DNA from: Curtobacterium sp. BH-2-1-1
Lineage (GTDB): Bacteria; Actinomycetota; Actinomycetes; Actinomycetales; Microbacteriaceae
Length of the DNA stretch: 64,000 bases
Direction: 5' to 3'
Assembly (NCBI RefSeq): GCF_001806325.1
Contig: NZ_CP017580.1
Location: forward strand, 3,038,001 to 3,102,000
How positions within the stretch are numbered: the stretch's first letter is position 1; each line of letters opens with the position of its first letter. The notes beneath the pieces are model-generated. The model saw only the letters and a list, made by a program, of their open reading frames with translations, did not search any database and was not told where the DNA came from. Below are positions 34,550-42,954 of this stretch, in pieces. Made by a program: the position numbers and the translations under genes.

Positions 34550-35419
34550 TCAGCGCGGGAACCCCGGCGGCCGCGCCGTCGCCGCCGCCGACGCCCGGTC
34601 GAGCACCGCCGCCCGACCCCGCAACGCGCGCAGGTCCCGCTCCCGCCGCAGCACGACCACCCCGGCGAGGAACACCTCGGGGTGGACCGCCGGCACCGGG
34701 TGCGCGTACTCGGCGACCGCTGCCGCGAGAGACCGTGCCGCCGCCTCCCGGAGCTCGGGGCGGAGGTCGGCAGCACCGCGGAAGAACGCCCCGAGCCGGT
34801 TCTCGAGCCGCTGCGGCAGCGCCGACACGTCCGCGACCCCGGCCCAGGCGACGAGCTCCGCGGGCATGAGGACCTCGGGGGACCGCTGCTTCGCCGCCCG
34901 CTCGTGCTGCACGAACGTCCCGGCGAGCAGGTCCCCGATCCGCCGCGGACGGGATCCGAACAGCGCCACGAGCAGCGCCACGGAACCGAACGTCATCCAC
35001 AGCTCGAACAGCCCGACGAGGGCACGGGTGAACGCGTGCCGGAACCCGATCGCCCCGCCGTCGAGCCGGACGACCCGGGTGCCGGTCGCGTACCGGCCGA
35101 CGCTCTTGCCCCGGGTGACGGTCTCGAGCGCCGCTGGGACGAGCACGAGCACGAAGACGAGCACGCCGATGCTGAGCGCCGCTGCCCAGGCCTCGTCGAG
35201 GTCGCTCGGCCAGACCCGCGACAGGCCGATCATGAGCATGACGTAGAGCGCGAGCAGGCAGACACCGTCGAGGAGCGCCGCCGCGAGCCGCAACGCGATG
35301 CCGGCGGGCTGCACGTCGAGTGCGACGGCCTCGCCGACGACGAGCTCGTCGTTGGTCTCGTCGAGCGCGACGACGAACCGACCGTCGGCGAGGTCACGCG
35401 GCACGCGGGTCTTCGGCAT
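34550..35419 (-). CDS. RDD family membrane protein
   Basis: 289 residues. After a polar start come the RDD signature ALDVQPAGIALRLAAALLDG with its Arg and Asp, and helices at about 45-70, 85-105 and 140-165 including RGKSVGRYATGTRVVRLDG. The C-terminal ~110 residues are soluble, predicted helical and rich in Arg, Ala and Glu, longer than in minimal RDD proteins. The ATG at 35419 is the first in frame with a family-like N-terminus. It is divergent from the SpoIIM-type gene, with which RDD genes are commonly paired in actinobacteria. Its function is not established. Confidence 0.87.
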   Translation of the reverse strand: MPKTRVPRDLADGRFVVALDETNDELVVGEAVALDVQPAGIALRLAAALLDGVCLLALYVMLMIGLSRVWPSDLDEAWAAALSIGVLVFVLVLVPAALETVTRGKSVGRYATGTRVVRLDGGAIGFRHAFTRALVGLFELWMTFGSVALLVALFGSRPRRIGDLLAGTFVQHERAAKQRSPEVLMPAELVAWAGVADVSALPQRLENRLGAFFRGAADLRPELREAAARSLAAAVAEYAHPVPAVHPEVFLAGVVVLRRERDLRALRGRAAVLDRASAAATARPPGFPR

Positions 35420-35499
35420 GGGATCATTCTGTCGGAGACGCACGCCCACCGCCCGGACGGCACGGACGCGCGAACACCGGAACGAGCGGGGGAGACGCT

Positions 35500-36495
35500 G
35501 TGGACCTGGACGCCTACACCGAGGTGCACCGCGACCGATGGCAGGAACTCGACCGGCTCGCCCGCACCCGCCACGCCTCCGGTGCCGACGTCGACCGCCT
35601 CGTCTCCGGCTACCAGGCGGCGGCGACCGACCTCTCGCGCATCCGCGGCGCCGCCCCGCGCACCGCGGTCGGCGACCGGCTCTCGCTGACACTGTTCCGC
35701 GCCCGACTCCGGTTCACCGGCGCCCCCGTCGACCCGCTCGCGGCGCTGACGTCCTTCTTCGTCCTGCAGCTCCCCGCCGCCCTGTACCGGATCCGCTGGG
35801 TCGCGATCTGGGTGGCGGCCGCCACGGCGGCGATCGCCGCGATCACGGCGGTCTGGATCACGACCACCCCGGGCGCCGTCGACACGTTCGGCACCCCCGA
35901 GGCCCTCCGGCAGTACGCGACCCGGGACTTCCAGGCGTACTACTCCGACCACGGCCTCGGTGCCTTCACGGCACAGGTGTGGACGAACAACGCGTACATC
36001 GCCGCCACCATGGTCGCCTTCGGGATCACCGGACTCTTCGTGCCGTTCTCGATCGGCCAGAACGCGATCAGCCTCGGCGTCTCGGCGGCCGTCCTGCACG
36101 ACCAGGGCCGCCTCGGTGACTTCTTCCTCTACATCGCCCCGCACGGGCAGCTCGAGCTGTACTCGATCTTCCTCGCGGCCGCCGCCGGCCTGATGATCTT
36201 CTGGTCGTGGGTCGCCCCCGGGGCCCGCACCCGCGGACAGGCCCTCGCCGAGGACGGCCGAGCCCTCATCACGATCGCGGTCGGCCTCGCCCTGACGCTC
36301 CTGCTGTCCGGTCTCGTCGAGGGCACGGTGACCCGGCAGGACTGGCCGTGGCCCGTCAAGATCGGGATCGGCACCGTCGCCCTCGCGGCCGTGCTCTGGT
36401 ACCAGTGGGGCCTCGGCGGTCGCGCGTACCGCGCGGGGCAGCGCGGCGACCTCGAGGAGTTCGAGCGCGGAACGTCCGCGCTCGTCGCCGACTGA
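35500..36495 (+). CDS. SpoIIM-type (stage II sporulation protein M family) membrane protein
   Basis: 331 residues from GTG at 35500 with GGGGGAG before it. The N-terminal soluble part (about 1-95) has DLDAYTEVHRDRWQELDRLAR; then come about six membrane helices, including TNNAYIAATMVAFGITGLFVP and APHGQLELYSIFLAAAAGL, the motifs by which the family is recognised. This organism class does not form endospores, so the name reflects homology only. The gene pairs with RDD and the MoxR/DUF58 operon, a set often seen together in actinobacteria. The 3' end is 7 bases from the stop of the DUF58 gene. Confidence 0.87.
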   Translation: MDLDAYTEVHRDRWQELDRLARTRHASGADVDRLVSGYQAAATDLSRIRGAAPRTAVGDRLSLTLFRARLRFTGAPVDPLAALTSFFVLQLPAALYRIRWVAIWVAAATAAIAAITAVWITTTPGAVDTFGTPEALRQYATRDFQAYYSDHGLGAFTAQVWTNNAYIAATMVAFGITGLFVPFSIGQNAISLGVSAAVLHDQGRLGDFFLYIAPHGQLELYSIFLAAAAGLMIFWSWVAPGARTRGQALAEDGRALITIAVGLALTLLLSGLVEGTVTRQDWPWPVKIGIGTVALAAVLWYQWGLGGRAYRAGQRGDLEEFERGTSALVAD

Positions 36496-36502
36496 CGGAC
36501 GC

Positions 36503-37855
36503 CTAGAGCCGTCCGGTCGCCTTCGCGCGGATGTACGCGTCCGCGACCAGCGGCGGCACCTGCTCGGGTGCGGCCCGGACGACCTCGGCCCCGGCGCGGC
36601 GCGCCACGTCCGCCACGCCGTCGGCATCGAGGAGCGTGCGTTCGGCGGCAGCGCGTCGGTACACGTCGCGCTCGGCACGGCCCTGGAGGGACGGCACGCG
36701 TCCGCCCCGCCGCCCCGGTCCCGAGACCGCCGGGCCCACCGCCCCGCTCGCCATCCGCTCGACGGCCGGGTCCGTCACGCTGGTGACGACGACCGCGTGC
36801 CGCCGCGTCAGGCGGGGGAGCACGGCGAGCAGGTCACCCGACGCGCCGACCGAGTCGAGGCTCGACACGAGCACCACGAGGGCCCTGGAGGTGGTGATCG
36901 AGTCGACGAGCCCGGGCACCGCCGACCAGTCGGTGGCCGCGATCCCGGGTTCCGCGAGCGCGAGCGTCTCGCCGAACCGCTGCACGACGTCGGTGCGCGT
37001 GGCACCGTGGACGCGACCCCGGACGGCGTCGTCCAGCACGGCGAGGTCCACCCGGTCGCCCGCGGCCGCCGCGAGTGCGCCGAGGAGCAGCGCGGACTCG
37101 ATGAACGTGTCGAGCCGCGGTTCGTCGTCGACTCGGCCGGCACCGGCACGCCCGGCGTCGACGACGACGATCACCCGACGGTCCCGCTCCGGACGCCAGG
37201 TGCGCACCACGAGGTCCTGGCGGCGGGCGGTCGCACGCCAGTCGATCGACCGGACGTCGTCGCCGCGCACGTAGTCCCGCAGTGAGTCGAACTCGGTGCC
37301 GTGGCCCCGCAGTTGGAGGGTGGTCTCGCCGTCGAGTTCCCGCAACCGCGCGAGCCGCGAGGGCAGGTGCCGACGCGACCGGAACGGTGGCGTGACGACC
37401 AGCTCGGCGGGCGCCACGAGGACGCGTTGGCGTGCGGCGAGCCCGAGCGGCCCGAACGCACGCACGGCGACGCCGGCGGAGGCCCGGCGGCCGCGACGGA
37501 ACGGGGCGAACCGCATGCGCGCGGTCCGCCGTTCCCCGGCGGGCACCTGCAGGTCGATGCGGCGCGGGGCCTGCCCGGCGGACGGCTCCCACATGTCGCG
37601 CACCACACCGCGGAGCGTCCGGCGGCCGTCGTTGGCGAGCACGAGGGTGCCGTCGGCGGTGGTGTCCCGGCGGGCGAGCCGGGGCATCCGCCGCTCGACG
37701 CGCACGGCGGTGAGGTCGGCGGCGAGCAGCACGTCGAGCAGGGCCGCCAGCACGACCACGCCCGCCCAGGCCGCACCCGCCCATCCCGTGCCGAGCAGCA
37801 CGGTGGGCACGATCGCGACGGCGAGGAGCGCGACGAACCGGCCGGAGATCGCCAC
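36503..37855 (-). CDS. DUF58 domain protein, MoxR partner
   Basis: 450 residues. Two N-terminal membrane helices (about 8-50) are followed by a beta-rich region and the DUF58 signature TEFDSLRDYVRGDDVRSIDWRATARR, in which the R-x-Y-x-x-G-D core is intact. A VWA-like fold follows, with VIVVVDAGRAGAG at the place of the metal-site strand. DUF58 proteins work with MoxR ATPases as chaperone or metal-insertion pairs. The start overlaps the MoxR stop by one base, so the two are coupled. It is the last gene of the five-gene minus-strand operon that starts at 42126. Confidence 0.88.
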   Translation of the reverse strand: MAISGRFVALLAVAIVPTVLLGTGWAGAAWAGVVVLAALLDVLLAADLTAVRVERRMPRLARRDTTADGTLVLANDGRRTLRGVVRDMWEPSAGQAPRRIDLQVPAGERRTARMRFAPFRRGRRASAGVAVRAFGPLGLAARQRVLVAPAELVVTPPFRSRRHLPSRLARLRELDGETTLQLRGHGTEFDSLRDYVRGDDVRSIDWRATARRQDLVVRTWRPERDRRVIVVVDAGRAGAGRVDDEPRLDTFIESALLLGALAAAAGDRVDLAVLDDAVRGRVHGATRTDVVQRFGETLALAEPGIAATDWSAVPGLVDSITTSRALVVLVSSLDSVGASGDLLAVLPRLTRRHAVVVTSVTDPAVERMASGAVGPAVSGPGRRGGRVPSLQGRAERDVYRRAAAERTLLDADGVADVARRAGAEVVRAAPEQVPPLVADAYIRAKATGRL

Positions 37856-38850
37856 TAGATCGGCACCCGGACCTGCTCGAGCACCTGCTGCAGCACCCCG
37901 TCGGCACCGACGCCCTCGAGCTCGGCGTCGGCGGCCACCCGCAGCCGGTGCCGCCACACCGGCAGGAGCATGGCCTGGACGTGGTCCGGCGTGATCGCGT
38001 CGTAGCCGGTGAGCCAGGCCCAGGCCTTCGCGGCGGCGAGCAGGGCGGTCGCACCGCGGGGGCTGACCCCGACCCGGACGGACGGCGCCTGCCGGGTGGC
38101 GCGGGCGAGGTCGACGATGTACGCGAGCACGTCGTCCCGCGCCCCGACCCCGCGGACCGCGCGCTGTGCGGCGAGGACCTCGTCGACCCCGAGGACCGGT
38201 GCGATCCCGGCCGACCGGACGTCCCGCGGCACGAAGCCGTCCGCGTGCCGACGGAGCACCTGCCACTCGACGTCCCGCGGCGGGACGTCGAGCGTGAGCT
38301 TCATGAGGAAGCGGTCGAGCTGGGCCTCCGGGAGCGTGTACGTGCCCTCGAACTCGATCGGGTTCATCGTCGCCGCGACGAAGAAGGGATCGGGCAGCAC
38401 CCGGGCGTCGCCGTCGACGCTGACCTGGCGTTCCTCCATGGCCTCGAGGAGTGCGGACTGGGTCTTCGGCGGCGTCCGGTTCACCTCGTCGGCGAGGAGC
38501 ACGTTCGTGAACACCGGTCCCTCGCGGAACGGGAAGGTGCCCGTCGAGGCGTCGTACACGAGCGAGCCGGTGACGTCGCCGGGCATCAGGTCCGGCGTGA
38601 ACTGGATCCGCTTCGTGTCGAGCGACATCGCGGCGGCGAGGCTCCGGACCAGCAGGGTCTTCGCCACGCCGGGGACGCCCTCGAGCAGGACGTGCCCCTG
38701 CGCGAGGATGCCGACGATCATCCCGGAGACGGCGCCCTCCTGCCCGACGACGGCCTTGCCGACCTCGGCGCGCAGCCGTCCGAACACGTCGCGCAACGGA
38801 TCACCAGCGGGGGTCGCCTGCGGGGTCTGGGTGGTGGACGGATCGGTCAC
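37855..38850 (-). CDS. MoxR family AAA+ ATPase
   Basis: 331 residues. Walker A is GVPGVAKT (58-65), Walker B is LLADE (118-122), with sensor 1 in FVAATMNP and the family phrase FEGTYTLPEAQLDRF. It is a hexameric ATPase that remodels or loads its partner; the partner here is the DUF58 protein encoded next. GTG start at 38850 overlaps the DUF4350 stop by 4 bases (GTGA). MoxR-DUF58-DUF4129 operons are known in mycobacteria and other actinobacteria. The client is unknown, and cell-envelope maturation is the usual guess. Confidence 0.92.
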   Translation of the reverse strand: MTDPSTTQTPQATPAGDPLRDVFGRLRAEVGKAVVGQEGAVSGMIVGILAQGHVLLEGVPGVAKTLLVRSLAAAMSLDTKRIQFTPDLMPGDVTGSLVYDASTGTFPFREGPVFTNVLLADEVNRTPPKTQSALLEAMEERQVSVDGDARVLPDPFFVAATMNPIEFEGTYTLPEAQLDRFLMKLTLDVPPRDVEWQVLRRHADGFVPRDVRSAGIAPVLGVDEVLAAQRAVRGVGARDDVLAYIVDLARATRQAPSVRVGVSPRGATALLAAAKAWAWLTGYDAITPDHVQAMLLPVWRHRLRVAADAELEGVGADGVLQQVLEQVRVPI

Positions 38851-40091
38851 GGTCGTGCTCCTCGGTGGTCTCGGTCGGTCTGCTGGGCGCCGGTGGTCGC
38901 GGCGAGGACGGCGCGCTCGAGGTCGTCGAGCGCCGCTGCCCCGGCGGTGAGGGCCCGGTCGTCGGTGGCCGGGCCGCCGACGAGGACCGCCCCGACGCGC
39001 CGGTCGGGGATCCCGGTGGCGCGTGCCGCGGCCCGGACGACCTCGTCGACGTGGGCCGACCGGGGGAGCCCGAGCCGGCGTGCCGTGCGACGGAGGGCCG
39101 CGATCCGGAGCGTGTCGAGCGCGTGGGTCCGGTCGCCGGTGCGTGCGGCGAGCCGGGCACGGCCCTCGGTGGTCTCGGCGGCACGGACGACGACCGGCAT
39201 CCGCTCGACCACGAGCGGGCCCAGCCGGCGGCCGCGCCAGACCGCGGCGGCGACGGCGACGAGTCCGAGCAGCACGAGTGCGCTCGGTACCCACGGCGGT
39301 GCGAGCGACCCGAGGGTCGGTGCCGCGTCCGACGTGCCGGGGGTCGGCGTGTACCAGGTGAGCGTCGCGTCGTCGCCGAGCAGGCCGAGGGCGAGGGTGG
39401 CGTTGCCGGCGGTGGTGATCGTGTCGTTCCGGAACGCCGCCGTGGTCCCGACGAGCGTGACGTCACCGGCCGGGGTCGCCGTCCGGACGAGGCCGTAGGC
39501 CCGGTCGCCGCCCGAGCCGGACGGTGCGCAGAGGTCGGTGCCGCTGGGGGCCCGGCCGCCGTCCGGCACGGCGTACCCGGTGCCGCCGAGGGTCACACGC
39601 TCGGCCCCGGCAGCGGCCGGGATCGCGCACGAGGCGGTGGACACGGTGTCGTCCCCGCCGACCTGCGTGACCGGCTCGACGTCGAGCCCGAACGCCTCGA
39701 GCGTCGCGGGGGCCGTCGACACGAGGACGACGTGGTCCGCCTGCCGAGCGATCCGCCGCGCGACGCCTCGGTCGAGGACGCCCTGCTCGTCGTCGACGAA
39801 CACGGTGCCGTCCCCGATCCGGTCGGCGCGGTCGACGATCCGGACGTCGGTGCCCTGCTGCTCGAGCACCCGCACGAGTGCCTTCGCGCCGCTCGACGTC
39901 GCGGAGGTCGGGTCGAGCGGCGCCTGCCCGGGACCGGTCCGCCCGACGACGGCCGTGAGCACGGCGAGCACCGTGCCGACCAGGACGATGGCGACCCAGA
40001 AGCCGACGCGGAGCCCACGGCCCGCGCGGCGCGGCGCGGTCGAGGTCGAGGCTGCTCCCGACGGTGCGGACGGGGTGGCGGTCGCGGTCAC
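38847..40091 (-). CDS. DUF4350 domain membrane protein
   Basis: 414 residues. One helix near 28-50, an exported domain of ~190 residues with the phrase SGAKALVRVLEQQGTDVRIVD typical of DUF4350, a second helix near 268-285, and a C-terminal cytoplasmic part of ~125 residues that is helical (THALDTLRIAALRRTARRLGL). GTG starts and 4-base GTGA overlaps link it to both neighbours. It is probably an envelope accessory of the MoxR system; no catalytic residues are recognisable. Confidence 0.83.
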   Translation of the reverse strand: MTATATPSAPSGAASTSTAPRRAGRGLRVGFWVAIVLVGTVLAVLTAVVGRTGPGQAPLDPTSATSSGAKALVRVLEQQGTDVRIVDRADRIGDGTVFVDDEQGVLDRGVARRIARQADHVVLVSTAPATLEAFGLDVEPVTQVGGDDTVSTASCAIPAAAGAERVTLGGTGYAVPDGGRAPSGTDLCAPSGSGGDRAYGLVRTATPAGDVTLVGTTAAFRNDTITTAGNATLALGLLGDDATLTWYTPTPGTSDAAPTLGSLAPPWVPSALVLLGLVAVAAAVWRGRRLGPLVVERMPVVVRAAETTEGRARLAARTGDRTHALDTLRIAALRRTARRLGLPRSAHVDEVVRAAARATGIPDRRVGAVLVGGPATDDRALTAGAAALDDLERAVLAATTGAQQTDRDHRGARP

Positions 40092-40726
40092 GCGGGGACC
40101 GCCGGGGTCGTCGTCCGTGCGGGGCGTGCCGTCCGGACGGCGTGCTCGGTGTCCAGGACGTCGCGGGCGCTCCGCTCGGTCGCGTCGGCGCCGAGGTACC
40201 GCACCTCGTCGAAGGTGGCCGCGGCGCGCTCGAGCCGCGCGGCCTCGGCCGGGAAGACCACGGCCGCCCGGCCGGCGATGGCACGCGCGGTGGCGCCGGG
40301 GACGTCGGGGACGAGGTCGCGCTCCCCGAGCCCACGGGCGAGGGCACGGTACCCGTCGAGCACGGCGCGGGACCAGTCACCCGCGCGCAGGGCTGCTCGG
40401 GCGTCCTCGGCGATGGCACCGGCGGGACGCAGGTCGTCGTCGTCGAACACCCCGCCGACCTGCCCGTCCGCGAGCCGAGCGCGACGCCGGGGGAGTCCGC
40501 GGGCGACGACCACGAGGACGACCACCGCGACGAGCACGACGACGGCCGTCCAGAGCAGGGTGTGCGCGACCGCGGGGGAGCCGAGGCCGTCCGCGCGGAG
40601 CGAGCCGAGCCAGTCGAGGACCGCACGCGAGGCACGGTCCCACCACGTCACGTGGGCACCGTCGTACTCCGACCGCTCGAGCTCGCGTTCGAGGAGCCGT
40701 CGTGCGTCGTCGGGGTCGATCGTCAT
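40088..40726 (-). CDS. DUF4129 domain membrane protein
   Basis: 212 residues. The N-terminus MTIDPDDARRLLERELERSEY leads to one membrane helix (about 58-82) and a cytoplasmic C-terminal domain with the DUF4129 core WSRAVLDGYRALARGLGERDLV and AARLERAAATFDEVRYLG. DUF4129 often ends transglutaminase-like proteins; here it stands alone. It overlaps both neighbours by 4 bases and so is expressed with MoxR. Function unknown. Confidence 0.83.
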   Translation of the reverse strand: MTIDPDDARRLLERELERSEYDGAHVTWWDRASRAVLDWLGSLRADGLGSPAVAHTLLWTAVVVLVAVVVLVVVARGLPRRRARLADGQVGGVFDDDDLRPAGAIAEDARAALRAGDWSRAVLDGYRALARGLGERDLVPDVPGATARAIAGRAAVVFPAEAARLERAAATFDEVRYLGADATERSARDVLDTEHAVRTARPARTTTPAVPA

Positions 40727-42126
40727 GCGCGGCCGTCCGGCGGGTACCGTCCGGGTTCGCCGCCCCACTGCGGCGGCGTCGGGCCGCCCGGCTGCTGGCC
40801 GCCCGCGCCCGGCTGCCCCGGCCACGGCTGGCCAGGCCACGGCTGCTGCGGACCCGGACCGCCACCGGGCCAGGTCGGCCCCGGCCACGGCTGCTGCGGC
40901 CCCGGACCGGCACCCGGCCACCCCTGCCCCTGCCCCGGCCACGCCGGCCGGTCCACCCGCGGCGACGGCGCGAACGGGTCTCCCGGCTGTCCGGTCTCGA
41001 GGTGCGACGCGATCCGCTGGTCGAGCGCCTCGGTCCGGATGCGGCGGTCGATCGCCAGGAAGGTCACGACGGACGCGGAGAGCACGTCGGTGATGCACTG
41101 CACCGCGATCCCGAGCAGGCTCCCCACGACGATCGCCACGAGCCCGCCGACCCCGGCTCCCGACCCCGCATCGGTCTGCCCGAGCGGGTCGAACGTGCCG
41201 CCGACGAGCGTCGCACCGATCGTGAGCGGGACCGAGGCGATCGACACCGCGAAGGCGAACATCACCTGCACGAGCAGGATGATGCCGAAGGTGCGCCAGA
41301 AGGCTCCGCGGGTGAGCCGCCACGACTGCGCCGCGGCCTGGAAGACGGGGCGTCCCTCGAGCGCGATGGTCGGGACGGTGAACGCGAACTTCGTCCCGAG
41401 CCAGACGAGCACGACCGTGAAACCGAGGCCGAGCACGAAGAAGGTGAGCAGGAAGCCGCCGATGCCCGACCCGTTGCCGGAGAGCCCGGCGGCGGCGCCG
41501 ACCAGCACGAGCACGAAGACGATCCCGATGACGGCACCGGCTGCGAGCTGCAGGAGGATCCAGGCGACCACCGACCAGCGTCGTCCGGCGAGGAGCGCCC
41601 AGAGCCCGCGGAAGGTGGCGCGCCGTCCGAGGATGCGTTGTCCGGTGTCCGCGGCGACCGGGGCGACGAGGAAGCCGCGCCCGAGGTAGGCCAGGAACGG
41701 GAGCCCGATCGACAGCACCAGCCAGAGCGTCACCGATCCGGCGAGGATCGACGTCTGGCCGTCCACGTCGCCGTCGACCGCCGAGAGCATGCGGGACTGG
41801 ATCGCACGCTGGCCGAACGCACTCGCGATGGTGGAGAGCAGCCCGAGGACCCCGCTGAGCAGCACGCTCCAGAGCAGGAGCACCCGCGCGTTGCGGCGGA
41901 ACACGGTGAAGGCGCCGCTCAGGACGTCACCGAGCCCGAGCGGTCGCAGCGGGATGACCGGCCGCGACCCGGCCGGCGGCGGCCCCGGCGGCCGACCCGG
42001 CCCACCGGACTGGCCCGGCCACGGGGCGGACGGCTGCTGCCCCGGGGGCCGAGCCGCGCCTCCTGGGCCGTTCCCCCGACCGTCCTGCGGACCGCCGGGC
42101 GCCCCCGGTACCTGCCAATCGGACAT
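40723..42126 (-). CDS. Membrane protein with WPG-rich tail, first gene of the MoxR operon
   Basis: 467 residues. ATG at 42126 is chosen because GAGGGGG stands 6 bases before it; an ATG at 42180 would add 18 residues. A Pro/Gly-rich head is followed by about six membrane helices between residues 70 and 365, with the phrase PLGLGDVLSGAFTVFRRN that resembles the membrane part of glycerophosphodiester phosphodiesterase-like proteins. The last ~75 residues are repeats of W-P-G, P-Q-Q-P-W and G-P, a low-complexity cytoplasmic tail. No phosphodiesterase domain is present. It leads the operon that ends with DUF58. Confidence 0.8.
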   Translation of the reverse strand: MSDWQVPGAPGGPQDGRGNGPGGAARPPGQQPSAPWPGQSGGPGRPPGPPPAGSRPVIPLRPLGLGDVLSGAFTVFRRNARVLLLWSVLLSGVLGLLSTIASAFGQRAIQSRMLSAVDGDVDGQTSILAGSVTLWLVLSIGLPFLAYLGRGFLVAPVAADTGQRILGRRATFRGLWALLAGRRWSVVAWILLQLAAGAVIGIVFVLVLVGAAAGLSGNGSGIGGFLLTFFVLGLGFTVVLVWLGTKFAFTVPTIALEGRPVFQAAAQSWRLTRGAFWRTFGIILLVQVMFAFAVSIASVPLTIGATLVGGTFDPLGQTDAGSGAGVGGLVAIVVGSLLGIAVQCITDVLSASVVTFLAIDRRIRTEALDQRIASHLETGQPGDPFAPSPRVDRPAWPGQGQGWPGAGPGPQQPWPGPTWPGGGPGPQQPWPGQPWPGQPGAGGQQPGGPTPPQWGGEPGRYPPDGRA

Positions 42127-42214
42127 CGCCGCCCCCTCGTGGTCCCGACCGAGCACGCGGAAGGCGCGGTCGACACCCATCCTGTCGGAAAACGCCGTCG
42201 CACGGGGCCTCGGC

Positions 42215-42220
42215 TATCGT
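42215..42220 (+). promoter_or_regulatory. Possible -10 (TATCGT) for mtrA
   Basis: TATCGT is 54 bases before the mtrA ATG; TACCGT at 42243-42248 is another candidate. Neither has a convincing -35. Confidence 0.3.
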
Positions 42221-42274
42221 GAGTGGTCAGGTGCCGACCGGGTACCGTTGCACGTCACACGGAGTCCCCATCAC

Positions 42275-42949
42275 ATGACACCGCGCATCCTCGTCGTCGA
42301 CGACGACCAGGCCCTCGCCGAGATGATCGGCATCGTCCTCCGCTCCGAGGGCTACGAACCCGAGTTCAGCGCCGACGGCAACGACGCCATCGACGCGTTC
42401 CACGGGACGAAGCCCGACCTGGTGCTGCTCGACGTGATGCTCCCGGGCATCGACGGCATCGAGGTCTGCAAGCGCATCCGCGCCGAGAGCGGCACGCCGA
42501 TCATCATGCTCACCGCCAAGGGCGACACGTCCGACGTCGTCGCCGGGCTCGAGAACGGCGCCGACGACTACGTCGTGAAGCCCTTCAACCCGAAGGAGCT
42601 CGTCGCCCGCATCCGCACCCGGCTCCGCCCGACGGCCGCCGACGCGACGGTGCTGCACGTCGGCGACCTCACCGTCGACGTCGCCGGGCACGAGGTCCGT
42701 CGCGGCGACGCCGTCATCGCGCTGACCCCGCTCGAGTTCGACCTGCTGCGGGCGCTGTCCGAGAAGCCGAACCAGGTGTTCACCCGCGAGATGCTGCTCG
42801 AACAGGTCTGGGGCTACCACTACAAGGCGGACACCCGCCTGGTGAACGTCCACGTGCAGCGCCTCCGCGCGAAGATCGAGCACGACCCCGACAACCCGAA
42901 GATCGTCACCACGGTGCGCGGCGTCGGGTACCGGGCCGGAGGAGCCTGA
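42275..42949 (+). CDS. mtrA: MtrA response regulator
   Basis: 224 residues. OmpR/PhoB-type regulator of actinobacterial growth, division and peptidoglycan enzymes. Receiver domain: acidic pocket D9-D11, phospho-acceptor D53 in LLDVMLPG, the TAK motif near residue 80. The C-terminal winged helix ends with the family sequence LVNVHVQRLRAKIEHDP. The ATG is preceded by GGAG at a spacing of 10. The kinase gene follows after 5 bases, then lpqB, the invariant actinobacterial order. Confidence 0.95.
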   Translation: MTPRILVVDDDQALAEMIGIVLRSEGYEPEFSADGNDAIDAFHGTKPDLVLLDVMLPGIDGIEVCKRIRAESGTPIIMLTAKGDTSDVVAGLENGADDYVVKPFNPKELVARIRTRLRPTAADATVLHVGDLTVDVAGHEVRRGDAVIALTPLEFDLLRALSEKPNQVFTREMLLEQVWGYHYKADTRLVNVHVQRLRAKIEHDPDNPKIVTTVRGVGYRAGGA

Positions 42950-42954
42950 GCACC

